Below are positions 36,391-44,999 of a DNA stretch of 64,000 bases, in pieces. Made by a program: the position numbers and the translations under genes. The first letter of the stretch is position 1. Every line of letters begins with the position of its first letter. The notes beneath the pieces are model-generated. The model was not told where the DNA came from. It worked only from the letters and a program-made list of their open reading frames with translations, and did no database searches. The DNA is from DSOI01 sp041394885 (GTDB lineage Bacteria; Acidobacteriota; Terriglobia; Bryobacterales; Bryobacteraceae). The stretch covers positions 18,743 through 82,742 of the forward strand of contig JAWKHI010000031.1 in assembly GCA_041394885.1 (NCBI GenBank), read 5' to 3'.

Positions 36391-37068
36391 CTACTTGGTC
36401 CGGTGACGCGCGTCCTCGAGCACCCGCGCCGCTCGCGCCGGGTTGAACACCCCGCACGAACAGAACCGCTGCAAATACGTCGCCGCCTCTTCCGGCGTCC
36501 GGCGGCCTTCTTTCACCCAGTCGATCATTTTCTTCGCCAGCGAAGACGCCACCATCCCGTGGCCGCACATCGTCATCAGCGTCAACACCTGCGAGTTCGG
36601 CAGCTTCTCTGTCTTCCCCTCGAATCCCAGCGAGTACCCCACCGAGTGGCGCTCGATTCCGGCGAAGTGACAGCACTGATCCGCGCCTTCAATCGACGTC
36701 GATATGTTGATCGAGAGCCCCAGGTCGGCTTCCTTCACTGCCTTCACGAAGTTCTCCGCCTTCTCGAGGGAATCGAACACGGCCGCCACCGTCGTGATGT
36801 GAGCCAGTTCGTTGACCACGGCCTCTAGATCGGGCGTGGAATCGCGGTTCCAATGATTCAAAGGGTTCAGATTCTTTGATGGCCGCACGGAGCCGCCCTT
36901 GCGCGCGTCGCCCAGATTCACGGGGCCGAACGGAATCGCCATCCGCAGGAATTGGCGCTGCTTTTCGAGCGCCTCTTCGTCGTTCTTGCCGCGGCAGGCG
37001 ATCGCGAACACCACGAAGTCGTCCTGAAAGCTCTCGGAATTACCGTAGCGATGCAATGTGTTCGTCAT
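36391..37068 (-). CDS. Cys-rich protein of unknown function, partner of ferredoxin
   Basis: A 225-residue soluble protein without signal peptide that I cannot assign to a named family. Cysteines cluster in the C-terminal half: 'GADQCCHFAG' near residue 130, 'MTMCGHGM' near 168 and 'RFCSCGVFN' near 204. The spacing of CC, C-G-H-G and C-S-C-G could hold a metal or iron-sulfur site. 'GPVNLGDARKGG' and 'NHWNRDS' in the N-terminal half look like a conserved core. It follows the ferredoxin-like gene by 10 bases and is transcribed with it and with an MFS transporter gene. A redox enzyme subunit acting on the transported compound is inferred. Confidence 0.6.
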   Translation of the reverse strand: MTNTLHRYGNSESFQDDFVVFAIACRGKNDEEALEKQRQFLRMAIPFGPVNLGDARKGGSVRPSKNLNPLNHWNRDSTPDLEAVVNELAHITTVAAVFDSLEKAENFVKAVKEADLGLSINISTSIEGADQCCHFAGIERHSVGYSLGFEGKTEKLPNSQVLTLMTMCGHGMVASSLAKKMIDWVKEGRRTPEEAATYLQRFCSCGVFNPARAARVLEDARHRTK

Positions 37069-37078
37069 TGGGCGCCTC

Positions 37079-37927
37079 CTAACGTGAGCCTACCGGTTCC
37101 TGCTGTTTCGTCGCCGCTGCCAACTGGTTGGTGATCCGGCCCAGCCCGATATTCGTCTTGGCCCGCTGCGGCTGATATCCAAGGCGCTCCAGGATCGGGC
37201 GCACGATGTTTTCCTCGCCGTTGTCATCGCACCGGACCCCCACGCCCAGGCAGACCACCGTATCCACCTCGGCCTCCACTTCCTTCACCATCGCGACGAT
37301 CTCTTCCACACGGTCCAGCGGCACCTTGATCTCCACAATCGCCGACATGATCTTCTCATTGAGGATATCGTCGCGGATCTCGCCCGATCCGTCCTCTTTC
37401 AACAATGTCGTGATCGGATTCTTCTTCTCGAACGGCACCCCGGCGCGCGTCAATCGCACCGTCATCTTCTGGATCTCGTGAAAGCGCACGCCAACGCCCG
37501 GACGCCCGAACTCGATCGTGAAGCCCACCTCGCCGATCCCCACGCGCCCGCTTACGTCGTTCGTCTTCACTTCCTCGGTGCCGCGCCCCTCCACTCCCGT
37601 CGATTCATGCGGAACACGCGGGTCTGAAAAAGCCCGCCGCACGATGCGCGGCCACGTGAGGTCTTCCGGCGTGAACGCGGACGTCGGGCACACATCCGGC
37701 TCAGGGTCGAACCGGACCCGGAACATCTGGAACACCTTGCGCACCGTGCGCACCATCGTCGGATTGAGGTGCTCTTGGCTCAAGCCGTTGAAGCAGGAAT
37801 AACACTCCACGCACTCGTCCCGATCCACCGTGGCGCGCTTCATCACCGGATCGACGTAAATCGCCCCCATCGGGCATACGTACGTGCAATTTCCACAGGC
37901 AACGCATTTGTTCGGATCAATTCGCAT
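37079..37927 (-). CDS. 4Fe-4S ferredoxin-like protein with unusual second cluster motif
   Basis: A 282-residue protein. Residues 1-22 carry a normal cluster motif C8-x2-C11-x2-C14-x3-C18-P. A second motif starts 'CVECYSC' near residue 40, but its fourth cysteine is not nearby; the next Cys-Pro ('VCPTSA') comes 34 residues later, an insertion not usual in ferredoxins. Residues 110-240 contain 'RGTEEVKTNDVSGRVGIGE' and a later ACT-like region ('IVEIKVPLDRVEEIVAMVKE'). I do not recognise the whole family. The gene overlaps the start of the upstream MFS gene's 3' end by 11 bases and precedes the Cys-rich gene, suggesting a joint redox function. Confidence 0.65.
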   Translation of the reverse strand: MRIDPNKCVACGNCTYVCPMGAIYVDPVMKRATVDRDECVECYSCFNGLSQEHLNPTMVRTVRKVFQMFRVRFDPEPDVCPTSAFTPEDLTWPRIVRRAFSDPRVPHESTGVEGRGTEEVKTNDVSGRVGIGEVGFTIEFGRPGVGVRFHEIQKMTVRLTRAGVPFEKKNPITTLLKEDGSGEIRDDILNEKIMSAIVEIKVPLDRVEEIVAMVKEVEAEVDTVVCLGVGVRCDDNGEENIVRPILERLGYQPQRAKTNIGLGRITNQLAAATKQQEPVGSR

Positions 37928-39191
37928 GGCTCTCTACTCCGGAAAAGATCTTCCGCGACGCATCGATTCTCGAAAACAGAACCGCCCCCGCCGCGCATAA
38001 CACAGCCGCCACGAGGAACGGGATGTTCCATCCGTAGCTCTGCGCCAGGTAGCCGAGCACGGTCGACGAGATCGCCCCACCTATGTTACCGCACGTGTTC
38101 ATCACCGCCGAGACAGACCCGGCGAAGTCCCCTCCGATGTCGAGTGGCACCGCCCAACTCACCCCCACCGTGAACTCCAGCCCAAAAAACGCGAAGCATG
38201 TCAGAACCACGCACAACGACGGATCGGTGGTCAACGTGGCCGGGATGATTCCCGCCGCCGCCAGCGTGAAACCCGCGACGCCGCAGACCCTCCGCGCGTA
38301 CCGCAGATCGCCGCTGCGCTGCGCGAGCCGGTCCGAGGTCCAACCGCCTGCCATGTCGCCGAAAAATCCCGCCAGTAGAGGCAGCATGGCATAGAAGCCC
38401 ATCTCTTTCAGGTTCATGCCGCGGTGTTCTTTCAGATAGGTCGGGAACCAGTCGAGATACACGGCCAGGCAGTACCCGTAACAGAAATACATCGAGGAAA
38501 GCACCCACAGCGTCGGACTCGCCAGAATCCGCTTCCACGGCACCGTAAGCCGCCCCCGCGGCCGGGGACCTCCCAGTGACGAGTGAATCAACTCGAGTTC
38601 GGCCTCGTTGACGCTCGCATGCTCACCCGGAGAGTCGCGATAGTAGAAGTACCACACCGCCGCCCAAACCAAACCCAACGACCCGAACAGCCAGAAGGGA
38701 GTCCGCCATCCGTACCCGGCGATCAGCATCACCACGATCGGCGGTGTCAGAGCCGCGCCCAGCCGCGAACCCGCATGCGTGATCCCCTGCGCGTATCCGC
38801 GCTCGGTCGGCAGCATCCATCGCGACAGGGACCGGGTCGCGATCGGAAACGCTCCCGCCTCTCCAACGCCGAACAGGAACCTTGCCGCCGCCATCGACAC
38901 CGCGCTCCACGCCGAAGTCGTCACGCACGTGAACACACTCCACCAGATCACGATCAAGCTCAACGCCTTGCGCGGACCGATCAAGTCCCCGAGCCACCCG
39001 CCCGGGATCTGGAAGAACGCGTATCCCCACCGGAACGCCCCCAAAATCCAGCTCATCGTGATCTTGTCGAACCCGAACTCCTGCTGAATCGACGGCACCG
39101 CGGCCGAGATCACCACGCGGTCCATATAGGTGATCATGTACGCGGCGACGGTGAGCCAGAGCACGACGTGACGGGTGCGCGTGGGTCGCAT
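37917..39191 (-). CDS. MFS transporter, anion:cation symporter (ACS) type
   Basis: A 424-residue integral membrane protein with twelve predicted helices. 'YMDRVVISAAVPSIQQEFG' in helix 1, 'GGWLGDLIGPRKAL' after helix 2 and 'FLFGVGEAGAFP' in helix 4 are the standard signatures of the ACS family of the major facilitator superfamily, which imports sugar acids and other organic anions. It is the first gene of a three-gene minus-strand operon with the ferredoxin-like and Cys-rich proteins, so its substrate is probably what they process. The particular substrate is unknown. Confidence 0.87.
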   Translation of the reverse strand: MRPTRTRHVVLWLTVAAYMITYMDRVVISAAVPSIQQEFGFDKITMSWILGAFRWGYAFFQIPGGWLGDLIGPRKALSLIVIWWSVFTCVTTSAWSAVSMAAARFLFGVGEAGAFPIATRSLSRWMLPTERGYAQGITHAGSRLGAALTPPIVVMLIAGYGWRTPFWLFGSLGLVWAAVWYFYYRDSPGEHASVNEAELELIHSSLGGPRPRGRLTVPWKRILASPTLWVLSSMYFCYGYCLAVYLDWFPTYLKEHRGMNLKEMGFYAMLPLLAGFFGDMAGGWTSDRLAQRSGDLRYARRVCGVAGFTLAAAGIIPATLTTDPSLCVVLTCFAFFGLEFTVGVSWAVPLDIGGDFAGSVSAVMNTCGNIGGAISSTVLGYLAQSYGWNIPFLVAAVLCAAGAVLFSRIDASRKIFSGVESHAN

Positions 39192-39291
39192 GGGGGTTGA
39201 GGCTACCTAGCCTATCACGGCATCCCGTTTCGCGTAACCCTAACTGCCCGTGTCTAAACGGGACGTTGAATGAGGCACACACGTTCCGCGC

Positions 39292-39588
39292 CTATCGCCG
39301 CTTCGGCTTCCGCCGCGCCGGGATCAGCATGTCGAGCAGCGTCCCGGCCGCTCGATGCCCTTCCACGGGATGCCGCAGCGGACGCTCCGGATGAACCACG
39401 TAGTGATTCCGCCGCCCAACCCGTTCGGTGGAGATGTAACCCTCCGCATCGAGATCGGCCACAATGCGCTGCGCCGCGCGCTCGGTGATGCCCACACGCG
39501 CGGCTACGTCGCGGAGCCGCATCTCCGGATCACCCGCCAGGCACAAAAAGACGTGGGCATGGTTAGTGAGAAAAGTCCAGCCGGTCAT
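39292..39588 (-). CDS. Winged helix-turn-helix transcriptional regulator
   Basis: A 98-residue protein. 'MRLRDVAARVGITERAAQRIVADLDAEGYI' is a helix-turn-helix of the MarR-like kind, followed by a wing ('STERVGRRNHYVVHP'). There is no ligand-binding or receiver domain, so it is a stand-alone regulator. It is divergent from the exporter operon starting at 39683; the 94-base gap holds a spaced inverted repeat. Regulation of the exporter and of itself is therefore the most likely role. Confidence 0.8.
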   Translation of the reverse strand: MTGWTFLTNHAHVFLCLAGDPEMRLRDVAARVGITERAAQRIVADLDAEGYISTERVGRRNHYVVHPERPLRHPVEGHRAAGTLLDMLIPARRKPKRR

Positions 39589-39600
39589 ATTCTATTGCAG

Positions 39601-39664
39601 TATACGACCGGGAAGGTACGAATTACAAGACCGGACTTGAAAAACACGACCTCGATGTCGTATA
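39601..39664. promoter_or_regulatory. Divergent regulatory region with spaced inverted repeat
   Basis: TATACGAC (39601-39608) and its exact reverse complement GTCGTATA (39657-39664) flank the divergent promoters of the winged-helix regulator and the exporter. A smaller palindrome, CAAG(ACCGGA)CTTG, lies in between. The placement suggests operator half-sites or paired operators for the adjacent regulator. No experimental or comparative support is available from the sequence alone. Confidence 0.45.
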
Positions 39665-39682
39665 TTGGTAATCGTGAATCAC

Positions 39683-41368
39683 ATGACGCACGATACGGGC
39701 GCGCTGCGCCGTACCCTCGAGTTGATCCGCTCCGAGCGCGGCGGCCTCGCCGTCGCCGTGGTCTACTCGATCGCCACCGGCGTGCTCTCTCTCGCGCTGC
39801 CGGTGGCCGTGCAGGCGCTCGTGAACACCGTCGCCTTCGGCGCCGTGCTCCAGCCGGTGGCCGTCCTCACCATTCTCGTCACCGCGGCGCTCACCATTTC
39901 CGCCCTGCTCACCGTCCTGCGCTCGATTGTGCTCGAAAGGGTCCAGCAGCGCATCTTCGCCCGCCAGGCGTCGGAGGTGCTCGATAGCCTTCTCCGCTTC
40001 CGCGTCGAAGCGCTCGATCGCGAACACGCCCCGGAACTGGTGAACCGCTTCCTCGACGTCGCCACCGTCCAGAAAAGCGCTTCCATCCTCGTGGTGGATG
40101 GCCTAACCCTGGTCATGCAGACCCTCGCCGGCGTGATGCTGCTCGCCGCCTACCATCCCTATCTCCTCGTGTTCGACTTTGGCCTCGTGGGCGCCATCGT
40201 GTTCGTCATCGCGGTCCTCGGACGCGGCGCCGTCCGCACCAGTATAGAGGAATCGCGCTCGAAATATGAAGTGCTCGCGTGGCTGGAAGAAGTAGCCCGC
40301 CATAGCGTCACGCTCCGCTCCCGCACCGGCTCGCGGATGGCTGTGGACCGCGCCAATCAGCTCGTTCTCGGCTACCTCGCCAATCGCCGCCGCCATTTCC
40401 GCGTGCTGCTCCGCCAGATCGCCGGAACCCAGCTCCTCCAGGCGGTTGCGCTCGCCAGTTTGCTCGGCATCGGCGGCTATCTCGTCATCGCCGGCGAGCT
40501 CACCCTCGGGCAGCTTGTGGCCGCCGAACTTGTCGTCAGTCTCGCGGTGGGCAGCTTCGCCAAGTTCGGCAAGTCCCTCGAGACCTTCTACGACCTCCAG
40601 GCCGCCCTCGACAAACTGTCCCACCTCACCGATCTGCCGCTTGAGCCCTCCGGGGACGCCCGCCCCGCAGCCTCGCAGAACGCCCCAGCCGCCCTCCAGG
40701 TCTCCGGACTTTCCTTCTCCTACCCGGACTCGGCGCCGGTGTTGTCCAACGCCTCCTTCTCCGCGCCCAGCGCTTCCAAAGTCGCCGTCCATGGCAGAAA
40801 CGCAGCCGGCAAGAGCACCCTGCTCGATCTGCTGTTCGGCCTCCGTGACCCAAGCCATGGCTCCATTGAACTCAATGGCCTCGACTATCGGCATCTGCCA
40901 CTCGAAGACCTGCGCAGCGACGTCATGCTCATCCGCGGCCCCGAGATCTTCCCCGGAACCATCGCCGAAAACATCGCGCTCGGTCTGCCCGCCTCCACGG
41001 ACCAGATCCGCGATGCCCTGCAGCAGGCTGGCTTGCTCGATGCCGTGCTCGCCCTGCCGCAAGGCTGGGATACAATGCTGGTGCCCAGCGGCCGTCCGCT
41101 GGCCTCCACCCAGGCCATGCGGCTCAGCTTCGCCCGCGCCATCTTTCAGAAGCCGAAACTGCTGCTGGTGGACGAGACTCTGGACAGCATCGACGACCTC
41201 CGCCTGGATGGCCATCTGGTCCGTGCCCTGTTTGATCCCGAGGCCCCTTGGACGCTGGTGGCTGCCACCGAACGCGCCGAGCTCTGGCCTCTGTTCGATC
41301 GGGTCTACGGCTTGAGCGGCGGGACACTGCTCGACGATGCGTCCACCGCGCAACAGGAGCAAGCATGA
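39683..41368 (+). CDS. ABC exporter, fused membrane and degenerate ATPase domains
   Basis: From ATG 39683 the protein is 561 residues; GTG 39674 and TTG 39665 are alternative starts. Residues 10-300 form the six-helix exporter domain of type I secretion/multidrug ABC proteins. The ATPase domain has Walker A 'GRNAAGKST' and Walker B 'LLLVDET' with its glutamate, but the signature LSGGQ is replaced by 'LASTQ' and the switch histidine after Walker B by threonine ('LVAATERAE'). Such a domain may hydrolyse ATP poorly. It is translationally coupled (ATGA) to an HlyD-type adaptor and then a TolC-type channel, so it forms a tripartite exporter. No cargo gene is evident. Confidence 0.85.
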   Translation: MTHDTGALRRTLELIRSERGGLAVAVVYSIATGVLSLALPVAVQALVNTVAFGAVLQPVAVLTILVTAALTISALLTVLRSIVLERVQQRIFARQASEVLDSLLRFRVEALDREHAPELVNRFLDVATVQKSASILVVDGLTLVMQTLAGVMLLAAYHPYLLVFDFGLVGAIVFVIAVLGRGAVRTSIEESRSKYEVLAWLEEVARHSVTLRSRTGSRMAVDRANQLVLGYLANRRRHFRVLLRQIAGTQLLQAVALASLLGIGGYLVIAGELTLGQLVAAELVVSLAVGSFAKFGKSLETFYDLQAALDKLSHLTDLPLEPSGDARPAASQNAPAALQVSGLSFSYPDSAPVLSNASFSAPSASKVAVHGRNAAGKSTLLDLLFGLRDPSHGSIELNGLDYRHLPLEDLRSDVMLIRGPEIFPGTIAENIALGLPASTDQIRDALQQAGLLDAVLALPQGWDTMLVPSGRPLASTQAMRLSFARAIFQKPKLLLVDETLDSIDDLRLDGHLVRALFDPEAPWTLVAATERAELWPLFDRVYGLSGGTLLDDASTAQQEQA

Positions 41369-42699
41369 ACGCACATTCCTCTCACTCGCGCCGCTACGTC
41401 CTCCCCGCCATCCAACAGGTAGGCGGCACCGGGCATTGGCCGCGCGTGGCCGCCATCCTCACCTTCTGCGCCATGGCCGGATGCACCGCCATGGGATTCG
41501 TCCCCTGGCAGCAATCCCTGCCGGGCACGGGCAAGATGGTCGCCTTCGCGCCCATGGAGCGCCAGCAGACCATTGACGCGCCTGTCGAAGGCCGCATCGT
41601 GAAATGGCACGTCGTCGAAGGGAGCCGTGTCCGCAAAGGCGACCCCGTCGCCGAGATGGCCGACCTCGACCCCACCCTTCCCGCGCGTCTCCAAATGGAG
41701 CGCACCGCCGTCATGGACCGGATCCGCGCCATCGGCGAACGCGAACGTCACCTCGAAGAGCGTATCGAAGAGATGGAGCAGTCCATCAAGAACGAACTCG
41801 CCGCCGCCGACTTCCGCATCCAGCAATCGCGGGACCGCATCCGCGCCGCCGAGCAAACCATCGACGCCGCCACCGCCAAGCTCACCGTCGCCACGCAGAA
41901 CCTCGACCGTCACAAGTCACTGTTCCCGAAAGGGCTCGTCTCCAAGCGTCAGCTCGAAGTCGCCGAAGCGGACCAGAACACCGCCGCCGCCGAGCTGCGC
42001 CGCGCCGAAGCCCAGCTCAACGAGGCGCGGAACGTGCAGCGGACCGTCGAGCTCGAACGCGCCCGCACCCTCAACACCGGTACCGCCATGGTGCGCGACG
42101 CCCGCGCTTCCCGCGAATCGGCGCGCAGCGAGGCGGCCTCGGCGCGCCAGTCTCTGCAGCCGGTGGAGGTCCGTTTGAATCGCCAGTCCACCCAAACCGT
42201 CGTTGCGCCCGTCGATGGAACCATCTTCCGGCTCACGGCCCAGCCCGGCAGCGCGGTGGTGAAAAACGGCGAAGAAATCGCATCGATCGTGCCAGACGTC
42301 AGCGCGCCGGTGGCCGAGTTGTGGGTGGACGGCAATGACATGCCGCTCATCGCCGCCGGCCGCAAGGTGCGCCTGCAGTTCGAAGGGTGGCCTGCGATCC
42401 AGTTCGTCGGATGGCCCTCGGTGGCGGTGGGCACCTTCGGCGGCGTGGTCCGGTTGGTCGATTCAACAGACGACGGCAAGGGCAAGTTCCGGCTGCTCGT
42501 CGAGCCCGATCCCGATGATCACCCCTGGCCCGATAGCCGGTATCTCCGCCAGGGTGTGCGCGCCAAGGGCTGGGTGCTGCTCAATACCGTCCGTCTCGGC
42601 TTCGAGGTTTGGCGGCAGTTCAACGGCTTCCCGCCCGTGGTTGCCGCCGCACCTTCTCTGGCGCCAGGCCCGCAACCGGCAGTCAAGGGGAGCAAATGA
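41365..42699 (+). CDS. HlyD family periplasmic adaptor (membrane fusion protein)
   Basis: A 444-residue protein starting at the ATG that overlaps the ABC gene stop by four bases. It has one transmembrane helix near residues 31-50, a biotinyl-lipoyl-like half domain ('QTIDAPVEGRIVKWHVVEGSRVRKGDPVAEMADLD'), a long coiled coil (about 110-260, rich in E, A, R and Q), and the second lipoyl half 'TVVAPVDGTIFRL'. This order is that of HlyD-type adaptors, which link the inner-membrane ABC protein to the outer-membrane channel. Downstream it overlaps the TolC-like gene by four bases. Confidence 0.92.
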   Translation: MNAHSSHSRRYVLPAIQQVGGTGHWPRVAAILTFCAMAGCTAMGFVPWQQSLPGTGKMVAFAPMERQQTIDAPVEGRIVKWHVVEGSRVRKGDPVAEMADLDPTLPARLQMERTAVMDRIRAIGERERHLEERIEEMEQSIKNELAAADFRIQQSRDRIRAAEQTIDAATAKLTVATQNLDRHKSLFPKGLVSKRQLEVAEADQNTAAAELRRAEAQLNEARNVQRTVELERARTLNTGTAMVRDARASRESARSEAASARQSLQPVEVRLNRQSTQTVVAPVDGTIFRLTAQPGSAVVKNGEEIASIVPDVSAPVAELWVDGNDMPLIAAGRKVRLQFEGWPAIQFVGWPSVAVGTFGGVVRLVDSTDDGKGKFRLLVEPDPDDHPWPDSRYLRQGVRAKGWVLLNTVRLGFEVWRQFNGFPPVVAAAPSLAPGPQPAVKGSK

Positions 42700-44081
42700 G
42701 AAGGCTCCTTTCCGCCACGCTCTTCGGAGCCCTGTGCGCCGGCGCGCAGCCGCTGCTGGTGGAAGAAGTCGTCGACTCGATCCGCCGCCACCATCCTCTG
42801 CTGCTCGCCGCCCTCGGGGAGCGCGACATCGCCGAGAACGACATCCTCGCCGCCCAGGGCAAGTTCGATACCACCATTCGCTCGCGGTTTGACTCGGATT
42901 CGTTCGGTTACTACTCCAACCGCCGCCTGGATACCTGGGTGGAGCAGCCGCTCGCCTGGCAGGGCGCCTCGGTCTATAGCGGATACCGCCTCGGCGAAGG
43001 AACCTTCGCCCCCTACGACGGCAAGCTCGACACGCGGTCGCTCGGCGAGTGGCGGTCCGGCATCAAACTGCCCCTTCTGCGAGACCGCGAGATCGATTCC
43101 CGCCGCGGCGAACTGGCCCGCGCCCGCATCGGGCGCTCCCTGGCCGATTACTCGGTGGATCAACAGCGCCTCATCCTGCTGCAGGCAGGCATCGCGCGCT
43201 ACTGGAACTGGGTGGCCGCCGGACGGCGTCTGGCCGTGACGCGCGACGTGCTCGCAATCGCCGAAGCACGCCAGAAGCTGCTCGAAGAAGGCGTCCGTGA
43301 GGGCCAGCTCCCCGCCATTGACGCAGTGGATAACCGCCGCGCCATCCTGCAGCGCCAATCCGCTCTCATCGATTCCGAACGAGTGTTCCAGCAGACCGGA
43401 ATCGAACTTTCGCTGTACCTGCGCGACGCGAGCGGCCAATCGATGATCGCAGGCCCCGACCGCGTCCCCCCGGCCTTTCCCCAAACCGAGCCCGTCACCG
43501 ACAGCCTGCTCACCGCCGGGCTCGCCCAGGCACTGGCCCGCCGTCCCGAAGTAGGACGCCTGCGCGCGCAGATTGACCAGCTCGGCATTGACGTCAGCCT
43601 CGCCCGCAACGCCGCCAAGCCCGCTGTCGACGTTCTGGCTGGTTTCACCTCCGACCGCGGTACGGACCCCGCCGTCCGCCGCGGTCCCGAGGAACTGAAG
43701 GCCGGGATCGCCTTCGAGTTCCCGTTTCAGAACCGCTCCGCCCGCGGTAAAGAAGGCGCGGCGCTGGCCAAACGCCGGCAGCTCGAGCAGCGCGAAGCTT
43801 ATCTCAAGGATCAGATCGCGGCCGAGGTGCGCGACGCGGTTTCCGCCGTCCGCGCCGCCCACGACAAGGTGCGCGTGTTGGGAGACGAGGTCCGCGTGAG
43901 CCGCGAACTCGAAGACGCTGAGCGCGCCCGCTTCGACCTCGGCGAGGGGACGCTGTTTATTCTGAACCTCCGCGAGCAGGCCACCCTGGACGCCTCCATC
44001 CGGCTGGCCCTGGCGGCAGCCGAGTACCAGCGCTCTCTGGCCGGCTACTCCTATTCCACCGGGCAACTTCTGGACCGGTAG
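42696..44081 (+). CDS. TolC family outer membrane efflux protein
   Basis: A 461-residue protein with a short signal peptide (MRRLLSATLFGALCAGA) and two repeats of long helices and short beta segments, as in TolC. 'HHPLLLAALGERDIAENDILAAQG' opens repeat 1 and 'RRPEVGRLRAQIDQLGIDVSLARNAAKPAVDV' opens repeat 2. The ATG overlaps the HlyD gene stop (ATGA) and AAGGGGAG lies upstream. It is the outer-membrane channel of the exporter encoded by the two preceding genes. Confidence 0.92.
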   Translation: MRRLLSATLFGALCAGAQPLLVEEVVDSIRRHHPLLLAALGERDIAENDILAAQGKFDTTIRSRFDSDSFGYYSNRRLDTWVEQPLAWQGASVYSGYRLGEGTFAPYDGKLDTRSLGEWRSGIKLPLLRDREIDSRRGELARARIGRSLADYSVDQQRLILLQAGIARYWNWVAAGRRLAVTRDVLAIAEARQKLLEEGVREGQLPAIDAVDNRRAILQRQSALIDSERVFQQTGIELSLYLRDASGQSMIAGPDRVPPAFPQTEPVTDSLLTAGLAQALARRPEVGRLRAQIDQLGIDVSLARNAAKPAVDVLAGFTSDRGTDPAVRRGPEELKAGIAFEFPFQNRSARGKEGAALAKRRQLEQREAYLKDQIAAEVRDAVSAVRAAHDKVRVLGDEVRVSRELEDAERARFDLGEGTLFILNLREQATLDASIRLALAAAEYQRSLAGYSYSTGQLLDR

Positions 44082-44090
44082 CCCGATAAC

Positions 44091-44999
44091 TCAGTGCTGT
44101 CCCACGCTCCCATCGAACAGGTGTGAAATGTAAGGATACCCGTTCATCGCCAACCGGCACGACGCTCCCTCGCCCCACCACCGCGGCGCATGCCAGGTGA
44201 ACGGCGGCACATAGACCACATCGCCCTCTTCGGCGATCACCACGCCCACCTTCTCGATCGGATACCGGATCAGCCCCTTCAGGATCAGCCAGTACTCGGC
44301 GGACTCCGGATGATAGTGCCCTTTGTTCTTCTCATCGAGCGGAGGTAGCTTCGAGTTGTACCCGTAGATGAAGTTCGCCGTTCCGCGATCGTCCTGTACG
44401 ATATACTGCGTGCCCCGGACGGTGCCCTTCTCCAACTTCTCGGCTACCTCTTCGAACGTCGTGTGCGCCTTGTTGTTGTGCTCCCATTGCGCGATGCGGC
44501 GATTGTTGAACCGTACGCGCACCCAGTCAAAACCAGGCGCTTTGGGCGGCGCCATGTCGCTTTCATAGAGCGTCTTCGCACCGGCGATATTGGTCTCGAA
44601 CATCACCGCCGGATCCGTCCCCGTCACCCGCCAGGAAAAAAACGTCTGCATCGGGACCTGCACCATCGAGCCTTTCCGTGCCGTGAACGGCTCCACCGTC
44701 TCGATATCGAACTGCACCTCGCCCGACAGCACCACCCACCACGCGCGCGTGTCCGGATGCAGCGCCCGCTTCACTCCCTCGCCCGGCGCCGCCTGCACAT
44801 ATTCGCTGTGCAGCACGCCGTCATCCACCACCACATCGCGCCAGGACTTGTGCCCGGCGTGCTTCGCCTTCACTTCCTTCAATTTCGTGTGCGGCTTGTG
44901 CGGACCCTTGTAGACCGCCGGCTGCCCCTTCGGCGCCCAAACCGTCTGCCCAACCGCCAGCGCGGCAACAAGGCCGCCCACCGCGAGTAACTTTCTCAT
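44091..44999 (-). CDS. Secreted bicupin protein
   Basis: A 302-residue protein with a signal peptide (MRKLLAVGGLVAALAVG). Two cupin folds are visible: around residues 75-110 ('HPDTRAWWVVLSGEVQFDIE') and around 225-275 ('HYHPESAEYWLILKGLIRYPIE', 'YVPPFTWHAPRW'), the second with a complete set of His/Glu metal ligands. The start codon overlaps the stop of the dehydrogenase gene (TAATG), so they are coupled. Probably a metal-dependent enzyme or binding protein for a small sugar-like or phenolic molecule; no specific family recognised. Confidence 0.8.
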   Translation of the reverse strand: MRKLLAVGGLVAALAVGQTVWAPKGQPAVYKGPHKPHTKLKEVKAKHAGHKSWRDVVVDDGVLHSEYVQAAPGEGVKRALHPDTRAWWVVLSGEVQFDIETVEPFTARKGSMVQVPMQTFFSWRVTGTDPAVMFETNIAGAKTLYESDMAPPKAPGFDWVRVRFNNRRIAQWEHNNKAHTTFEEVAEKLEKGTVRGTQYIVQDDRGTANFIYGYNSKLPPLDEKNKGHYHPESAEYWLILKGLIRYPIEKVGVVIAEEGDVVYVPPFTWHAPRWWGEGASCRLAMNGYPYISHLFDGSVGQH

